From: Deltaproteobacteria bacterium
Lineage (GTDB): Bacteria; UBA10199; JACPAL01; JAHFST01
Length of the DNA stretch: 64,000 nucleotides
Reading direction: 5' to 3'
NCBI GenBank assembly: GCA_023265625.1
Contig: JAHFST010000002.1
Location: 62,001-126,000 of the forward strand
The notes below the pieces were generated by a model that had not been told where the DNA came from, ran no database searches, and worked only from the letters and a program-made list of their open reading frames with translations. Of the stretch, positions 9,401 to 17,439 are shown in pieces (positions within the stretch are counted from its first letter, which is position 1; each line of letters starts with the position of its first letter). Made by a program: the position numbers and the translations under genes.

Positions 9401-12400
9401 TCGGACTTATTTCTGCCGAGGATTGTCTCGTCATGGTTTACAAGCGTGGTCTGACCATGCAAGCCTTTGTCGAACCGATGCGTGATGCAACGGGTGAATC
9501 GCCCTTTCAAATGGATGTGGTCCTCAAGATCAAGAATGACGAAGTTCGTAGGTTGGTAGCCAAGTTTAGGGAGGTCGAAAATCAGTTCGTGGTGGCGGCC
9601 AATATGAATTCACCGGCCCAGACTACGATTACGGGTCCACGAGTTTCGGTTGATGCCGCGGGTAAGTTTATCGTGGCAGAGAGCAAAGGCAAGGCGAGTG
9701 TGGCGCGTCTCCCCATTGATACCCCATTTCATAGCCATATCTTGGCCTTCGGGTTGCCGCGCTTCTATCGTGACCTCGATGGGATCATGAGCAGGATGAA
9801 GGTAGTTCCTGAGGCGATTGCTCGACACTACGTGGTGGATATCACAGGTGAGGTTTGGGAGATGACCCCTCAGTATGCCGAGAGTTTACTGCGATTTGTG
9901 GAAGGTTTTGAAAAAGAAATTACCAGTGATGCCTTCCAGAAGGCGGAGCAACTGCTCACGAATGCGGGCCTCGAAACTGGTCCCATGAAAGTAGAACTGA
10001 AGGAGCTTTTGGCCAGTATTAAGGGACGACTCGGAAGGATAATGGATGAACTCGTGCTTGGCACAGGGGATCGCACCGAGATGGCTCGGTTCCTCAATAT
10101 CGTGGGTTTTGCCTTTAACTTCACGAGTCCGATGGAATGGGTCAAGGTGCAACAACAGATCTTTGATCCGAAAGGAAAGATTCGTGCCACCCGATTGGTT
10201 GAATTGGGCGTTGGAGTGACTTTGAAGGAGCTGGCTGAACGAACCTTACCGGAGGTTTTTGGATTGCAGAGTGTGTTGGTGAGCGGTGGTAAGGGGTGGA
10301 AGCTCCAGAGTATGGGGGATGCCAAAGAACGGGCCGAGATCCTTTGGGAAGCGGTCCCGGAAGTAGTTGCTGAGGTAAAGCCAGTGGTTGCTAAACCTGC
10401 AGTTGCAAGCCCTGCAGCGGTGCCAGTGGCTACGGTCACGGTGCAACCAGTAGCCTCAACCGGCGCAGCGCATACCCAGCCAATCCCCGATGTCGCCTTC
10501 ACGGCCATTGATGCGATCGTGGGAATTATTGCGATCGGGACCAAGGTGCGTCCCGAGGCCGTTGATGTCAGCAAGAACTTGACCCAGATTATCACCGCCT
10601 CAGGGATTCGGACGGGGGTACGCGATCCGATCAAGGCCGAGGTGGGTCTGGAGGATGTCGAAGGGTCTCCTTTAAGTGAAGTCGCCTCGCAGGCCAAGTG
10701 GACCAAGCCGGGCAAGAGTCTCACGGGTCAGTACAGTCGTGAGGTGGCGTCTAAACTCACGGGCACCTGGGGAACGGAGAACAAGAGTTTTGCCTCGCTC
10801 GACAATATGTTGGCCTACCTGGAATATCAGTGGCCGACCTTGGGTGCGGGACGCCGGATGCGGGTGGCCTTGGAGATGATGTTGGTTTCCCTGGATGCCA
10901 CTTTAGGGCAGGCCGATCTGGTCTTGAGTTCTTCCCGCAATGGCCAAGAGTGGGCCGATGCGGTGGTCCGTTGGCATGCCGGCAAGGAAAAATTCGGCAT
11001 CTCCAATCGGGAAGAGATCGAGGCCGCCAAGGCTGCTGGAGGAGGTGGTGGAGGTGTTGATCCTAAGGTTATCGATGAAAAAGTGGACGCAAATAATGAC
11101 AGAATTGTGGGGGCCTTGGCCGCAGAATTATTGGGCCCTGATTATACCCCAGACAGTGTCAGGGCGTTGAAGCGACAGGTTGCGGAGCAAGAGGCAGCGC
11201 TTGCGGCCTTGCAGCAGAAGCTCTCCGATCCTGAGTCAGATCCGGTCGTGGATTTATTAGGAAAAAACTTCCGGGCCAGTCTGGTCCCAGTTTTTGACGC
11301 GAAGAAGATCCGGGAGATCGACAGCCTGTTCACCGATGTGCAGATGATTGAGTGGTTGGAAGAACGGCGCCGTGAATATGTGGCCGGGATTCGGACCAAT
11401 AGTCGCCTGGAAGGTGAGGCCTTGGAAGAACTGGATCGGATCTTGAACCGGCCTACGGCCCGTCTCAAGCCTTTGTTGGCGCACTTGATGGCCGACACCC
11501 GTGCGCATCCAACTCGTTATGCGGATGATGTGGAGATCGGAGAGGTCAGGCATATTGCCGGGTTATATCGACGTTTGCTCAGTGACGTGCAGAAACGGTT
11601 GGCCGCAGAGGTGGGTGACGATATCAAGTCCTTCAGGCCATTGTCACGGCCCGATCGCGTGTATCGCTTTACCCGGCCGACTTTAAGGATTGCCCCCAAT
11701 GGGGATAAGGTGGTGACCGAGGTGCCTGATCCACGGAGTGCCAAACAGATCATGGCCGAGTTGAAAAAGGGCGGGAAAGATCCAAAGACCGGAGAAAGAT
11801 TCCCTTACCTGACCGGAAAGCATATCAATCTAGTGACCGACGCGATCGCTGATACGATCGATAATGGCATCTCCTACACCCATCCCGTCGAAGGGGGCGG
11901 TACCGTGCCTCAAGTGGCCCTGATGGTGGGGCCTTCCTCGAAGACGATCAATTCGCGCAACCTCAAGGCCTTCCTGGCCGGCGGCGGGCATGCGATTGTG
12001 ACCGTCTCCAGCGCGGATTACAACGAGGTGCGTGATACGGAGCTGGGTCGCATGTCAATCATGGAATATTACAATAAATTGATCGATCTATATCCGGGCA
12101 CAGGGGCGCGAGTGACGGTGCTCAATATGAACAAGGGGTCGGAGCAGGATATTAGAAAGGCCATCAAGGCCCTCTATGATCGTAATGTTCGTATTGACCA
12201 CATCTTTGATTTCGGCGCCTGGCCCTTAGCCAAGGATGCCCACACGATGACCACGGCCGCCACCGCTTCCGGGGATGGGCTGGCCCATTACAATGTCAAC
12301 ATGATCGGGATGAAGACGATCGCTGGCGCCATCTTTGGTGAGTTGGAGGCGCGTGGGATTGAGATGAAGGTCAACTTGGTCATCCCTGGTTCCCCTAACA

Positions 12401-14823
12401 AGGGACTGATGGAGGGCGATGACGAATATGGGGCCATTCAGGCCGCCAAGGTGGCGTTTGTGAATCGTTGGTACAGCGATACCTTGATGCATAAGCACTC
12501 CCGGGTCATTTACGGCATGATCGGCTGGGGACGTGGCACGAATCTCATGGGCCAGAACGATGCCGCGGCCGTGAAGGTTGAAGAAGATACCGGGATTCGA
12601 ACCTTTAACCAGGATGAGTCGAGCATGCTCTTGATGGCTGGGATCCATCCGACGGTGTTGGCCGCTGCAGAAACAGAGACAATTGACTTTGCCTTTGGAG
12701 GTGGGTTTGAACATCAAGGTAGGGGCATTGATGCGACCTTCAAGAAGGCCGGGGCGGCGGTTGAAGGGGTGTCGGTATTGAATAAACTGACCCATACTGA
12801 AATCGAGTTGGACTTGAAGGCCCAGGGGGGCGAGTCAGCAGCGCCTAAAGTGTTGGAGAGTTCCGGATATTTCGAGGCTCCACAGCGCGGACCGGCGATT
12901 CGGACCGTCTCTTACGACAAGTCGCGTATCCACATTGATCCCAGCAAGGTGCTTGTGGTTGTGGCGGCGGATACCTTCGGGGCCGGAGGGGATCGTGAGA
13001 CCCAATTTGCCCTGCGGTTTGATCTGACCGATGAATCCATGATGGGTGTCTTGGATCTGATGGGGCGCGTTCGTTATAAAGGTGGGCGCTATTTTGAGGT
13101 CAATCATGAGACCGGGGAAAATGGCAATGAGATCAGCCCCGCCCAGGCCAAGAAGAAGTACGAGGGTTGGGTGCGAGAAAACACCTTCGTCCGGGAGATC
13201 AAGCCCGGGGCCAAGAAGGATTACTTTGGCGACTTTGATCCCAAGGCCACCGTTCGCCTGATGCACATGAATGTGCCATATGTGATCGTGGAAGATTCGC
13301 AGTTGTCCACGGTTCGCAGGCCAGGGGACCGGGTGTTCAGCATGTCTGGAGGCCGGTCTCGTTTGGAGCGTGACGGTGGTTTCAACAGCTATGTGGAGAC
13401 CACAGGAGAGTTGGGCAGAATTCATGCCGGCTTGATCCCGACGGGTTGGAACCCCATCAATGATGGTTTCCCAAAAGATTGGATTGATTCCAAGGACCCG
13501 GCGACCCTCTACATCATGAGATCGGTCATGGGGGCCGTGAATGCCATGGGCTTGGAGCCTGAGGAACTGATGCGTAAGTTTGGCCCACGGCTCGGACTCT
13601 CGATTGGGGCTGGGATGGGGCCGATGAACTTCATGCAACAGCTCTTCCTCAACGCGCTCTTTGGCAAACCGTCCCGCAACAATCAAGGGCCCGATATTGT
13701 CGAAGGATTGCTCAACATGCCAACCGCCTGGGTGGCGATGGCCTTGTTCCCACACTTCTTTGGGCCAAAATATGTCAATGTGGCGGCCTGTGGGACCAAC
13801 GCGGAGGCGATGTTGGTAGGGATGCAATCGATCCTTTCGGGTGAAACGGATGTTATGATTACCGGGGCAACGGATGCCCCCGTGGGTCCGGCTGGGATTG
13901 ATCGTTTTGAGGAGATCAAGGCGACCGCAGGTTCTGCGGACCTTCAGGCTATTGGAGTGCCTTTAGAGGACTCAGCGGCCCTGGTCTTGGATGCCAAGAG
14001 AGCGGGTTTCAACCTGGGTGAAGGGGCGAATGCCCAGGTGTTGACCCGTCTCGATATTGCCCTGCGCGAAGGTTGGGACATTCTTGCCGAGGTGGTTCAG
14101 ATCGGCAATGCTTCTGGCGGTGGGACTCGAAACGCCCCAGCCCCCGATCGCGGGGCCTTAGTGGGCATGCCGCGTATCTGGCACGAGGCCGAGCAACGCG
14201 GTTTGACCGCTCGCGATGTTAAGCTCAAGGCCTTGCATGGGACCGCGACGTACCAAGGTGATAAGAATGAGACAGGTATGATGGATGAGGCCACTCAGGG
14301 ACGTGATGCGGGTATTCTGGATCATTACATCACGAGTAAGGCGGATCAGGGTCATAAGACTGGGCCAGCCTTTGGTGATCTCCTGCTGGATGTCATTGAG
14401 GCCTTCCGAACGGGTTGGATCAATGGGCGCAGGGGCCTGCAGAGTATTGATCCGATTATTGCTGGTCTGATGCATACGGCCATTAACCGCAATCCGATGC
14501 AGTTGAATCCGCAAGAGCTGACTGCCGCCTTGATTGGCAGCTTTGGGTTTGGTAAGGAGAATTTTACCGCCATGGTGGCCAATCCGAGTGAGCGTCTCCC
14601 GCGAATGGTACCTCGCGATGAGCTCCTAGCCTGGCAGCGGAAGCGCGATGCCAATCGAGATAAGCAGGAGCGTACCTATCAGGCGATTCGAACCGGGGCC
14701 CGGCCGCGTGTCCTGATGAATGACGGCCAGGATTCACCACGGAAGGCCATGGAAGATGCGTTGAGAAAGAATCAGGATCACTACGCAAGAGTCGTGGCTG
14801 GCATGAGTGGAAAACTTCCGTAG
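3454..14823 (+). CDS. fas: Type I fatty acid synthase, fungal/mycobacterial architecture
   Basis: A single 3,789-aa chain carrying all domains of a FAS-I in the fused beta-alpha order. The acyltransferase has Ser409 in GHSQG. The FMN enoyl reductase lies around residues 700-1000, with GGHH at 860-862. The MaoC-type dehydratase has GDFNPLHR with Asp1727 and His1732. The malonyl/palmitoyl transferase has FPGQG near 1853, Ser1973 in GNSLG and His2093. The ACP region starts near 2348 with Ser2383 as candidate phosphopantetheine site. A six-Gly linker at 2529-2534 is followed by the ketoreductase (VGPSSK at 2825, GWGRGT at 3024). The ketosynthase has Cys3446, His3595 and His3634. It makes acyl-CoAs from acetyl- and malonyl-CoA in the cytosol. 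It is longer than mycobacterial FAS-I (about 3,100 aa) and lacks the fungal C-terminal PPT domain, which AcpS next door can replace. An AAGGAG site precedes the ATG. Confidence 0.95.
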   Translation: MTPSTTGTRLLPLGPSFGVPDLGSPAHQLSNFLNTVAIPAVTAQGCSESVVNALNELPGHRELLERSGITVGQNPLTLLQAMGNSSQYAVNLIQSEVKLADVLGVFERFGVETAALSHAATLRGIALAAAGVGGTHAALLTARGPLAPESSGAAIRTREQMLHTFERGERSLKIVAENAWNAKVADLKERLADKYVEPKNEVELGLELVWALAVPAKTDSVVLGELDRINALHQAVAVLDQVILQGLTQAVEDYTTNWDMIAAYHEARLVLGMDNLEQGIFHRPLSAYAIKAQEKKLTVAFVFAGQSNAWYEDLAFYYRVYPETRKTIEAGAERARQLYLENPQHPRNRPIEIMAWIRGEIPVPEAENLNCVEVSAEAIRILEKAELEVLRHRGFDPAKMDVKGATGHSQGVIPALELAGGLTDDEAGTDLYGMGVAYRRSHHPVSGKRPMLALGQVEGEITHSYAKVLGTTYGTLKQWVAEVEKALSCKLSVGRNTEFDFMVSGDPAALDALEQVFARETAEKGAKDVERTKDNAQKILFTRLPTEEAFHHPAHMAAGEEGLRAWDRKHGIRVNPRSLRFPVYESIKGDDLREAEDPLEVTIQGRSTNPWDFVKQTEPLQGVDLVICLGGRATANMVEKNTVGTGTHVEAADPKTYWSSLFTTRDDRVKQGVLYAQPTLVQLPDGTVLPHNYWLSSKRGRTDFPMKVGAMTPHTGQPEPVAAILKNGLITGTSSGSQGAFLDHNIQRIAELTGGDMFFEVNLIGVWGGLAQQIGETTKAREAGTDAGIELTAGLPGNIADIIRNYNKMGVAPTLKVGPEFEVRTLGKMLEQNPDLLGKFRVAVEMNPIDVVLEGAQAGGHHAQRVLSVQWAQSYDYLKSLGILVGAAGGIVTPEDVARYLTQGPAEGRRRPADFVVLGSTAQFFDVMNMTDSVREYAAKMTSADVRTTPSQAGAPQHVANNKYYEDVVALVQVQQEQQYVDKADNNKVKYKPLEKAQQVVLADRFRDSLKPYFFERNNQLIEPTQMTYRELLQRYVELMTHGEAGAWMPLYEHHYSRTLARMMAMVDRRLAGIHGQTDIFVDESLTVSDLKKRQMIDNPQAFVAAFLTRLGEAADRTLIEDDVELLSDIWDPGSLQNLDHFPLRFMFTLDPAKLIGHYKMGQTQFALGEDGKAPRLKLIQTGPQAADGIAKLGKPTISLADYHRESIEATVAAIRAQGDPVAIPEVSEPGAVPFQAVALDSLAGVEKVSETPTDSGGTERIFKVDIKALDAAQFWNGLKNQGTGRLRQMLDVGKVWNEMGVREDNMLGDVLSPEKGEQVRVRVDAAGKLESIAFLSAEGKETATVSLAGDEGVLTVIDREYGFDQPYRWRLKTENWRGLMPKVTVTPDDLYGSYHAMLQKSFPESTMVRDADGKVRLTFTITDEVQQLVLDAAGEYSEAAVRGDETGRKRVPPQAVARILAEPWMYAVFRPVPGGNPLRLLHTTQALAMTDPEACLHVGDTVTIEMEPLASFETDNGRVAKELGTVYLLEPQAEGEPVQKKILTTTSAVLTQGNFKAQSSEDRAGFSKDEGTLELKVDTRLKAETEAGIWNHGVHESRVTLNEGVTLKEDEVLQLVYQDVSTHTISPGIPSTRVIDSTTQGQLFRLSADGTREAIGTMVHTSQRAADKPHPLLTSQLMTKRTNISQPEVPFKNPVPVQIRQGKKMVTEFKWRSPHAGQVYANASGDFNPLHRNRRKARMAANPKDPNDPMRKGPINHGMETIAEGALKVLAQSTLADGDANRIRSYRVELKEKVPFDDNLTTKIEAIGARDGLIIARVTVSHKAEIAGAMMDVPVLVMTAEVEQPVTAYLFPGQGDQKPGMFAELLKDEVGKASLDRADKSLHRQFGFHILQLDATAKMPELHFDPVPGSNVRRLPIKHPNHVIDRTEMSQVTLMAAYIANIDILRARGLLPKDPAKVREALSRHAIFGGNSLGEYAVSYALGLISAEDCLVMVYKRGLTMQAFVEPMRDATGESPFQMDVVLKIKNDEVRRLVAKFREVENQFVVAANMNSPAQTTITGPRVSVDAAGKFIVAESKGKASVARLPIDTPFHSHILAFGLPRFYRDLDGIMSRMKVVPEAIARHYVVDITGEVWEMTPQYAESLLRFVEGFEKEITSDAFQKAEQLLTNAGLETGPMKVELKELLASIKGRLGRIMDELVLGTGDRTEMARFLNIVGFAFNFTSPMEWVKVQQQIFDPKGKIRATRLVELGVGVTLKELAERTLPEVFGLQSVLVSGGKGWKLQSMGDAKERAEILWEAVPEVVAEVKPVVAKPAVASPAAVPVATVTVQPVASTGAAHTQPIPDVAFTAIDAIVGIIAIGTKVRPEAVDVSKNLTQIITASGIRTGVRDPIKAEVGLEDVEGSPLSEVASQAKWTKPGKSLTGQYSREVASKLTGTWGTENKSFASLDNMLAYLEYQWPTLGAGRRMRVALEMMLVSLDATLGQADLVLSSSRNGQEWADAVVRWHAGKEKFGISNREEIEAAKAAGGGGGGVDPKVIDEKVDANNDRIVGALAAELLGPDYTPDSVRALKRQVAEQEAALAALQQKLSDPESDPVVDLLGKNFRASLVPVFDAKKIREIDSLFTDVQMIEWLEERRREYVAGIRTNSRLEGEALEELDRILNRPTARLKPLLAHLMADTRAHPTRYADDVEIGEVRHIAGLYRRLLSDVQKRLAAEVGDDIKSFRPLSRPDRVYRFTRPTLRIAPNGDKVVTEVPDPRSAKQIMAELKKGGKDPKTGERFPYLTGKHINLVTDAIADTIDNGISYTHPVEGGGTVPQVALMVGPSSKTINSRNLKAFLAGGGHAIVTVSSADYNEVRDTELGRMSIMEYYNKLIDLYPGTGARVTVLNMNKGSEQDIRKAIKALYDRNVRIDHIFDFGAWPLAKDAHTMTTAATASGDGLAHYNVNMIGMKTIAGAIFGELEARGIEMKVNLVIPGSPNKGLMEGDDEYGAIQAAKVAFVNRWYSDTLMHKHSRVIYGMIGWGRGTNLMGQNDAAAVKVEEDTGIRTFNQDESSMLLMAGIHPTVLAAAETETIDFAFGGGFEHQGRGIDATFKKAGAAVEGVSVLNKLTHTEIELDLKAQGGESAAPKVLESSGYFEAPQRGPAIRTVSYDKSRIHIDPSKVLVVVAADTFGAGGDRETQFALRFDLTDESMMGVLDLMGRVRYKGGRYFEVNHETGENGNEISPAQAKKKYEGWVRENTFVREIKPGAKKDYFGDFDPKATVRLMHMNVPYVIVEDSQLSTVRRPGDRVFSMSGGRSRLERDGGFNSYVETTGELGRIHAGLIPTGWNPINDGFPKDWIDSKDPATLYIMRSVMGAVNAMGLEPEELMRKFGPRLGLSIGAGMGPMNFMQQLFLNALFGKPSRNNQGPDIVEGLLNMPTAWVAMALFPHFFGPKYVNVAACGTNAEAMLVGMQSILSGETDVMITGATDAPVGPAGIDRFEEIKATAGSADLQAIGVPLEDSAALVLDAKRAGFNLGEGANAQVLTRLDIALREGWDILAEVVQIGNASGGGTRNAPAPDRGALVGMPRIWHEAEQRGLTARDVKLKALHGTATYQGDKNETGMMDEATQGRDAGILDHYITSKADQGHKTGPAFGDLLLDVIEAFRTGWINGRRGLQSIDPIIAGLMHTAINRNPMQLNPQELTAALIGSFGFGKENFTAMVANPSERLPRMVPRDELLAWQRKRDANRDKQERTYQAIRTGARPRVLMNDGQDSPRKAMEDALRKNQDHYARVVAGMSGKLP

Positions 14824-14833
14824 AGGTTAGCGT

Positions 14834-15238
14834 ATGATTCTTGGGCTCGGTCTTGATATTGTGGATCTGACGATGATGGCCGAGAAATGTTTCGGAAACC
14901 CCCTCGGTGGATTTAGGGAAAATAATTTCACCGAGGGGGAGATCCGCTACGCTGAGGAACATTACCCCAAAAATCCCATTGAGTCGTTATCGGTCCGCTG
15001 GGCCGCCAAGGAGGCCTTCCTCAAGGCGCTTGATATGGTCAATCTGGGCCATGAGAGACTCATCAAACAAGTCAACAATCGAGAGATAGAAATTGTTAGC
15101 GATGATCAAAGCCGTCCGACGATTCTCCTGCATGGTCAGGTGAAGTCCGTGGCAGCGCAATTAAAGGTCAGTCGAATTTCCCTGTCCCTCTCCCATGACG
15201 GCAACTATGCTGCTGCCGTGGTGATTCTCGAAAACTGA
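14834..15238 (+). CDS. acpS: Holo-ACP synthase (phosphopantetheinyl transferase)
   Basis: A 134-aa AcpS-type phosphopantetheinyl transferase. It has the N-terminal GLDIVD motif with the Mg-binding Asp, the signature WAAKEAFLKAL, and LSLSHDGNYAAA near the C-terminus. It transfers the 4'-phosphopantetheine arm of CoA to an ACP serine. Its ATG lies 10 nt after the FAS stop, so the two are almost certainly co-transcribed. The obvious substrate is the ACP domain of that FAS, which has no built-in transferase. This pairing parallels the adjacent fas-acpS genes of mycobacteria. The central insert FGNPLGGFRENNF is longer than in E. coli AcpS. Confidence 0.95.
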   Translation: MILGLGLDIVDLTMMAEKCFGNPLGGFRENNFTEGEIRYAEEHYPKNPIESLSVRWAAKEAFLKALDMVNLGHERLIKQVNNREIEIVSDDQSRPTILLHGQVKSVAAQLKVSRISLSLSHDGNYAAAVVILEN

Positions 15239-15280
15239 CCCTTTGATCCAGAAACTCTTTCCAATAATCCTTGAATTATT

Positions 15281-15293
15281 TTGTAATATACAA
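15281..15293. promoter_or_regulatory. TA-module operator-like palindrome
   Basis: TTGTA-ATA-TACAA is a perfect inverted repeat 29 bp before the antitoxin ATG and inside the AT-rich promoter zone. It is a probable autorepression site for the ribbon-helix-helix antitoxin. AGGAGG precedes the ATG. Confidence 0.5.
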
Positions 15294-15321
15294 TATTATC
15301 AAATAATACAGGAGGCCGTTT

Positions 15322-15558
15322 ATGAGACAAGATACGGTTAGTTTTCGTGCCGATGTCAAAAAGATAAAGAGTCTTGATGCCTTGGCGGACGCCTTGGATC
15401 GTGACCGGAGTTACGTTCTGAACGAGGCCATTTCTGCTTACCTGGAGCTTTACCGCTGGCAGATCGGGCACATCAAGAAGGGGCTGAAACAGGCGGACGC
15501 GGGGGAGTTTGCCACGGAAAAAGAGGTGGCCGAGGCGTTGCGGAGACGGTTGCCTTGA
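15322..15558 (+). CDS. ParD/RelB-like ribbon-helix-helix antitoxin
   Basis: A 78-aa protein with the N-terminal strand TVSFRADVKKIKSLDALADA and helix RDRSYVLNEAISAYLELY, typical of CopG/RHH antitoxins. The acidic, helical C-terminus probably wraps the toxin. It overlaps the toxin gene by 4 nt (TTGA). It should bind and neutralise the ParE/RelE-like toxin and repress the operon from the palindrome upstream. An AGGAGG ribosome site sits before the ATG. Confidence 0.88.
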   Translation: MRQDTVSFRADVKKIKSLDALADALDRDRSYVLNEAISAYLELYRWQIGHIKKGLKQADAGEFATEKEVAEALRRRLP

Positions 15559-15839
15559 CGATCGCTTGGACCAAGCTTGCCTTACGGGATCTCCATCGGG
15601 TTAGAAATTATATCGCGGCCGATCGTCCCCGGGCCGCCGATGATATAGTGGAAAGGTTGGGCAGGGCGGTGGAGAGTCTTCTTTCCTATGCAAATCTGGG
15701 ACGCCGAGGCCGAGTTAGAGGGACTCGGGAACTTGTGATCGTTGGGACACCCTATCTTGTGCCCTATCGTGTCAAAAAGAAACGTATTGAAGTTTTGGCC
15801 GTCCTGCACGGTGCCCGGCGCTGGCCGGATGAATTTTAA
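15555..15839 (+). CDS. ParE/RelE-family toxin
   Basis: A 94-aa toxin of the ParE/RelE superfamily. It starts TIAWTKLALRDLHRVRNYI, continues with an RPRAADDIVERL helix and ends in the typical strand region LVPYRVKKKRIEVLAVLHGA followed by RRW. Start is TTG overlapping the antitoxin stop. ParE members inhibit gyrase and RelE members cut ribosomal mRNA; sequence alone does not decide between them. It forms a module with the preceding RHH antitoxin. Confidence 0.88.
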   Translation: MTIAWTKLALRDLHRVRNYIAADRPRAADDIVERLGRAVESLLSYANLGRRGRVRGTRELVIVGTPYLVPYRVKKKRIEVLAVLHGARRWPDEF

Positions 15840-15894
15840 TCTCTGGCCTAAACTTTGAAAAATATAGTTGATTTTATCATTAAATTCTTTTATT

Positions 15895-15904
15895 CTTATA
15901 TAAG
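15895..15904. promoter_or_regulatory. Palindrome at the start of an orphan RHH gene
   Basis: CTTATATAAG is a perfect 10-bp palindrome ending 5 nt before the ATG of the RHH gene, and overlaps the likely -10 box. It is a probable self-repression site. No ribosome-binding sequence lies between it and the start codon, so the transcript may be nearly leaderless. Confidence 0.4.
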
Positions 15905-15909
15905 ATTAT

Positions 15910-16128
15910 ATGAAATCAATTTACGTAGAAGATCAGCTGCATCGCTCACTGAAGCTCCTGGCCTCCCTCGAGAGGAAGGCCTTGGCCGAATTGGTGCAGG
16001 AATGCCTGCGCATTGCGGTGCGCAAAAAGTTGTCGGATCTTCCTACAGAGATGTTGACCGCTCTATCGGCATTGGGGGGCAGCTTTGATTTTTTAACGGA
16101 TGGAAAAGAAGATATTTACACAAGATAG
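15910..16128 (+). CDS. Orphan RHH antitoxin-like protein
   Basis: A 72-aa protein beginning MKSIYVEDQLHRSLKLLASL, a ribbon-helix-helix type DNA-binding start, followed by a helix KALAELVQECLRIAVRK. It resembles VapB/CopG antitoxins. No PIN-domain or ParE toxin follows; the next gene is an MFS transporter. It is therefore an orphan, either a solitary regulator or the remains of a TA pair. It lies just downstream of a complete ParDE-like module. Confidence 0.65.
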   Translation: MKSIYVEDQLHRSLKLLASLERKALAELVQECLRIAVRKKLSDLPTEMLTALSALGGSFDFLTDGKEDIYTR

Positions 16129-16163
16129 TTACAAGCTTGCAACCTAATGTTTCCCCATATCAC

Positions 16164-17432
16164 ATGACCACCCCATCCACTAAAAAACCTCTCTGGACCT
16201 CACTATGGGTGGCTTCCACCTACTTTGTGGAAGGCCTGCCCTACATGATTGTGAGGTTTATGTCTGCGGTGTATTTCACCGATATGGGGGTGCGGGAGGC
16301 CTTGCTGGGGTTTGTGAATTTTCTGGGAATTCCTTGGAATCTTAAATTTCTCTGGGCGCCCTTGCTGGACATCTTTGGCACCAAGCGGACTTGGTTTTTG
16401 CGGCTGCAACTGGGGATCACCGTGTTGGTCTTGGTGATTGCCCTGGTGGCGGGGTGGCATGACCGGACCGGTGCGGCGTCGTTGTTGAAAACGATGGCGT
16501 TTCTGTTTGTGGGCTTGGCGTTTTTGGCAGCGACGAATGATGTGGCCATCGACGCCTATTATTTGGAAGGCCTGACCCGTCGTTCCGACCAGGCGGCGTA
16601 TTCGGGATTACGCGCGATGGCTTATCGCGGGGCGGTGATTTACAGTCGTAGTGTCCTGGTGGGGATTGCGGGGATTGCCAATTGGTTCTACGGTTTTGGG
16701 GCCGGGGCGGCGACCTTGCTGTTTTTTTTGTTGTTCCACGCGGTCTTTTTACCGCGCTTTGAGTTGGAAAAAACCGGCCCTCGGGTGACGGCTTCCGAGG
16801 TGGGCCGTAATTTTATCAAATCATTTTTGTCCTACCTGCGGCAGGACCGGGTGGCGTTGGTCCTGCTCTTTGTGGCCACTTACAAGCTGGGGGATGAAAT
16901 ACTGTTCTCCATGAATACCCCGTTCTTGATGCGGGAGCTGGCCGTCACCAAATCGCAGATGGCGTGGCTTGCCGGGTTTGTCGGATCTTTTGCGACGATT
17001 GGTGGAACGATGTTGGGCGCCTGGTGGATCAAGCGAGTGGGGCTCAAGCGGGCGATTTGGCCCCTGACCCTGATCATGAATGTGAATATTTTGGCCTATC
17101 TCTTTCTTTCCATGCACCGACCCCTGGCCACGACGGAACAAGGCCTGGCCTGGATAGTCCTGATTCACGGGTATGAGAATATCGCCGCCGGGATCGGCTC
17201 AGCGGCCCTGACGATTTATCTGATGCGACTGTGTCATCAAGAATTCAAGGCGGCGCATTTTGCCATTGGAACGGCGATTATGAGTTTGGGGTCGACCTTG
17301 ATTGGGGGTTTCGGTGGGTTGATTGTGGAGCGGGTAGGGTACACCAACCTGTTTTTGCTGGGCTTTGCCGCGACTTTGCCATCGATGGTGTTGCTGTTGT
17401 TTATTCCACTGGATGAATCTTCTCTATCATAA
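16164..17432 (+). CDS. MFS transporter, AmpG-like
   Basis: A transporter of about 422 aa with roughly 12 hydrophobic segments. The N-terminus reads TSLWVASTYFVEGLPYMIVR and is followed by WNLKFLWAPLLDIFGTKRTW. This resembles AmpG/acetyl-CoA-transporter-like major facilitator proteins, which import muropeptides or move acyl-CoA. The true substrate is unknown. I prefer ATG 16164 (MTTPSTKK) over an ATG 27 nt upstream, because family members begin close to the first membrane segment. Neither start has a clear ribosome site. The gene converges on the RND exporter, and an inverted-repeat element lies between them. Confidence 0.85.
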   Translation: MTTPSTKKPLWTSLWVASTYFVEGLPYMIVRFMSAVYFTDMGVREALLGFVNFLGIPWNLKFLWAPLLDIFGTKRTWFLRLQLGITVLVLVIALVAGWHDRTGAASLLKTMAFLFVGLAFLAATNDVAIDAYYLEGLTRRSDQAAYSGLRAMAYRGAVIYSRSVLVGIAGIANWFYGFGAGAATLLFFLLFHAVFLPRFELEKTGPRVTASEVGRNFIKSFLSYLRQDRVALVLLFVATYKLGDEILFSMNTPFLMRELAVTKSQMAWLAGFVGSFATIGGTMLGAWWIKRVGLKRAIWPLTLIMNVNILAYLFLSMHRPLATTEQGLAWIVLIHGYENIAAGIGSAALTIYLMRLCHQEFKAAHFAIGTAIMSLGSTLIGGFGGLIVERVGYTNLFLLGFAATLPSMVLLLFIPLDESSLS

Positions 17433-17439
17433 ACGAGGG

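Noticed and set aside
12835-13827. 330-codon minus-strand open frame inside the FAS gene
   Set aside because: It lies opposite the ketoreductase-ketosynthase coding region and has no own domain signature.
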